64,000 nt of DNA from Phaeosaccion multiseriatum (lineage: Eukaryota > Ochrophyta, other classes): contig OZ218954.1 in assembly GCA_965112735.1 (NCBI GenBank), forward strand, positions 3,410,001 through 3,474,000. Reading direction: 5' to 3'. Position 1 is the first letter of the stretch, and every line of letters starts with the position of its first letter. Of this stretch, positions 62,452 to 64,000 are shown one piece after another. Below the pieces are notes generated by a model, which ran no database searches, was not told where the DNA came from, and saw only the letters and a list, made by a program, of their open reading frames with translations. The position numbers were made by a program, and so were the translations under genes.

Positions 62452-63468
62452 CCTTCCACTCGCTCACTGACCTGTTCACAACGCTTGCATAGTCTCTGAT
62501 GCCGCTGACGTCCTTGCTGGGTATGCAGTCCATCTGAATGCCGCTCATCATGGAGGCCCAAGAGGAGGCAGGCAAACTGCGCTGCCTCTCCGTGAGCTCT
62601 TGCTTAGCGGCCTCCACAAGCATGCCCATGAGCGGGGCGGAGACAGAAGAAGAAGAGGAGGAGGAGGAGGACTCATCCTCACAGTTGGCGAGGTCCTGAA
62701 GAACGTCCTTGCATGCCTGGAGAGCCTCTTGCTTCTTGTCCGGCGTGCAGGTGCAGGTGAGGATGTACCAGCCCCCCAGAAGACGCTCGAAGGGGAAGAA
62801 AGAGAAGCCCGCTTCGTACGTCAGGCCCTTCTCCTCGCGCACCTGGGGGGGGGGAACATAATAACACTAGATCAGATCGATGTTGCGGATAAATAATCGA
62901 TAGTATCGAGAACGTATCGAGAACGACAGAATGGTGCCTGCAAGTGAAAGTGAAACTGAAACGCACCTGCTGGTAGAGGAGGCCGTTGGTGATGAACTCA
63001 ATCACGTCGAGCACAGCGCTGGCGAACAGGGGGTGGCTGCGAAGCTGGGGGGCGGTCTCGTCGTCTCCGATGCCGCGTGCTTCAGCCTATACACGGTGTG
63101 TGTGTTCGTGTGTGTGTGTGAGAGAGAGAGAGAGGGAGAGTGTGTATGTGAGAGAGACAGAGAGAGTGTGTGTAGGCGTGTGCACGTGTGTGCGCGCTGG
63201 TGCAAAAATTATACTGCCCCAACTTAACAAGCCGGCCAACTCAGGAAGTCAGCAATGGTCTCCCTCCCTCCCCTCTCCTCACCTCCTTGACGAGAATGTC
63301 ACCCACATCGACATCATCCGCCGTCAGACCGAAGCGATTCGGGGCCTTGCCTCCAATGTAGACGACGGCTCGCTCGTCGGTGTCCACAAGGTGCACCTGT
63401 TGGTGGTTCGAAGAGTCACTGCTGGCGCCGACGAGGACGGGACCGGAGGGCTTTAGTGCATCACTCTC
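62139..63468 (-). CDS. M16 metallopeptidase resembling plastid stromal processing peptidase (C-terminal exons; 5' end beyond the window)
   Basis: M16 (insulinase/pitrilysin) family protease; the closest remembered relatives are plastid stromal processing peptidases, which cut transit peptides from imported proteins. Exons on the - strand: 63468-63283, 63086-62967, 62842-62472 and 62280-62139, all frame-consistent. Features: SNHQQVHLVDTDERAVVYIGGKAPNRFG, SHPLFASAVLDVIEFITNGLLYQQ joined to VREEKGLTYEAGFSF (the R-x-x-x-GL-Y motif of the second M16 domain), then GGWYILTCTCTPDKKQEALQ and GIQMDCIPSKDVSGI, ending MMRYLTSSSEDMLTLVGTSG. A polyserine run (SSSSSSSSS) sits in a loop. The zinc-binding HxxEH motif belongs to the N-terminal domain and would lie beyond 64000. 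The next exon upstream may end at about 63968 (GACGGAG|GTAGC). Confidence 0.8.
62400..62452. repeat. (TC)n then (AC)n microsatellite in the last M16 intron
   Basis: A TC run at 62401-62429 followed by an AC run to 62451, between the last two exons; GGGA units occupy 62300-62340 of the same intron. Confidence 0.9.
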
Positions 63469-63477
63469 CTGCCGGCC

Positions 63478-63880
63478 GATTGATCGATTCATGGAGTTGT
63501 ACGAGGATAAGCAGAGGTATATGGGGAGGGAAGGGAAAAGGAATGGAGGAAAGGTCAATTGATCGATTCATGGAGTTGTACGTGGAGGTGTATCGTATAT
63601 ATATAGGGGAATAGAAGTCGAAGATAAGTAGAAGTATATGGGGAGGGAAGGGAAAAGGAATGGAGGAAAGGTCAATTGATCGATTCATAGAGTTGTACGT
63701 GGAGGTGTATCGTATATATATATAGGGGAATAGAAGTCGAAGATAAGTAGAGATAAATGGGGAGGGAAGGGAAAAGGAATGGAGGAAAGGTCAATTGATC
63801 GATTCATAGAGTTGTACGTGGAGGTGTATCGTATGTAGGGGAAGAGAAGTCGAAGATAAGTAGAGGCATATGGGGAGAGA
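63478..63880. repeat. Minisatellite of ~117-bp units in an M16 intron
   Basis: Units starting TCAATTGATCGATTCAT at 63555, 63672 and 63791, plus a shortened unit from about 63478 (GATTGATCGATTCATGG). Each holds GAGTTGTACGTGGAGGTGTATCG, GAAGTCGAAGATAAGTAGA and GGGAGGGAAGGGAAAAGGAATGG. Copies differ mainly in the length of a (TA)n run. Confidence 0.92.
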
Positions 63881-64000
63881 AGTGACAACGAATAAAGGAA
63901 AGGAGTGAGAGAGAGAGATAGGAGGAGAGACAGACAAAGAGGGCAGCTAGAAACAGGGCTATAGCTACCTCCGTCGTACCGGTCGTGGAATGCGCTCCTT

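Noticed and set aside
1-64000. tRNA, rRNA or riboswitch genes
   Set aside because: I looked for tRNA T-loop words in suitable context and for rRNA signatures and saw none; a covariance-model search would be needed to exclude them.

Overview
This window looks like nuclear DNA of a photosynthetic stramenopile (heterokont alga). Genes are intron-rich, with GT-AG introns full of microsatellites, and several proteins are clearly eukaryotic (PTPA, 3R-MYB, PIG-Y, exocyst-like, PPR). One plastid-type aldo-keto reductase starts with a signal peptide followed by an AFQGP motif, the 'ASAFAP'-type bipartite leader of algae with secondary red plastids. A plastid stromal-processing-peptidase-like M16 protease lies at the right edge. 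The species cannot be named from the sequence alone.

Layout. 0-18 kb: 5' end of a PP2A activator (PTPA, -); a 12-exon GH95 alpha-L-fucosidase with a membrane anchor and an Apple/PAN domain (+); a ~12-exon PH-domain protein with an exocyst Sec6-like C-terminal region (-). 18-27 kb: a 29-motif PPR protein of almost identical 105-bp units (+), a protein with SAP-like and ExoX-C-like segments (-), an acidic coiled-coil protein (+), and a second PPR protein (-). 28-38 kb: an 8-exon plastid aldo-keto reductase (-) followed by three more genes in the same orientation. All four share a homologous 5' leader and N-terminal targeting module but carry different bodies; the last is broken. 38-48 kb: a PIG-Y-like gene (+), a 10-exon CCR4/nocturnin-like endonuclease/exonuclease/phosphatase (EEP) gene (-), and a PPR-SMR gene (+). 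48-56 kb: a three-repeat MYB gene (+), an ankyrin gene (+), a rearranged duplicate spanning the MYB 3' end and ankyrin gene, and a P-loop ATPase-like gene (+). 56-60 kb: a Harbinger/DDE_Tnp_4-type transposase with all catalytic residues, set between satellite arrays and next to a long perfect hairpin. 60-64 kb: a small secreted cysteine-rich protein (+) and the C-terminal exons of the M16 peptidase (-).

Organelle biology is the common thread. Three PPR proteins (one PPR-SMR) would act on organelle RNA, the aldo-keto reductase and probably its tandem relatives are plastid-targeted, and the M16 protease resembles the enzyme that removes plastid transit peptides.

The most unusual signals are: (1) a 12-mer, GTTGGTGATACA, present 14 times exactly on both strands, almost always inside exons, flanked by GCA/CAG codons and always in a stop-free frame; (2) a tandem gene array whose shared unit is the plastid-targeting leader; (3) the homogenised PPR array whose variation concentrates at the predicted RNA-reading positions; (4) the transposase-satellite-hairpin locus. 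Gene models were built by hand from splice consensus and reading-frame continuity; where a boundary is not resolved the entry says so.
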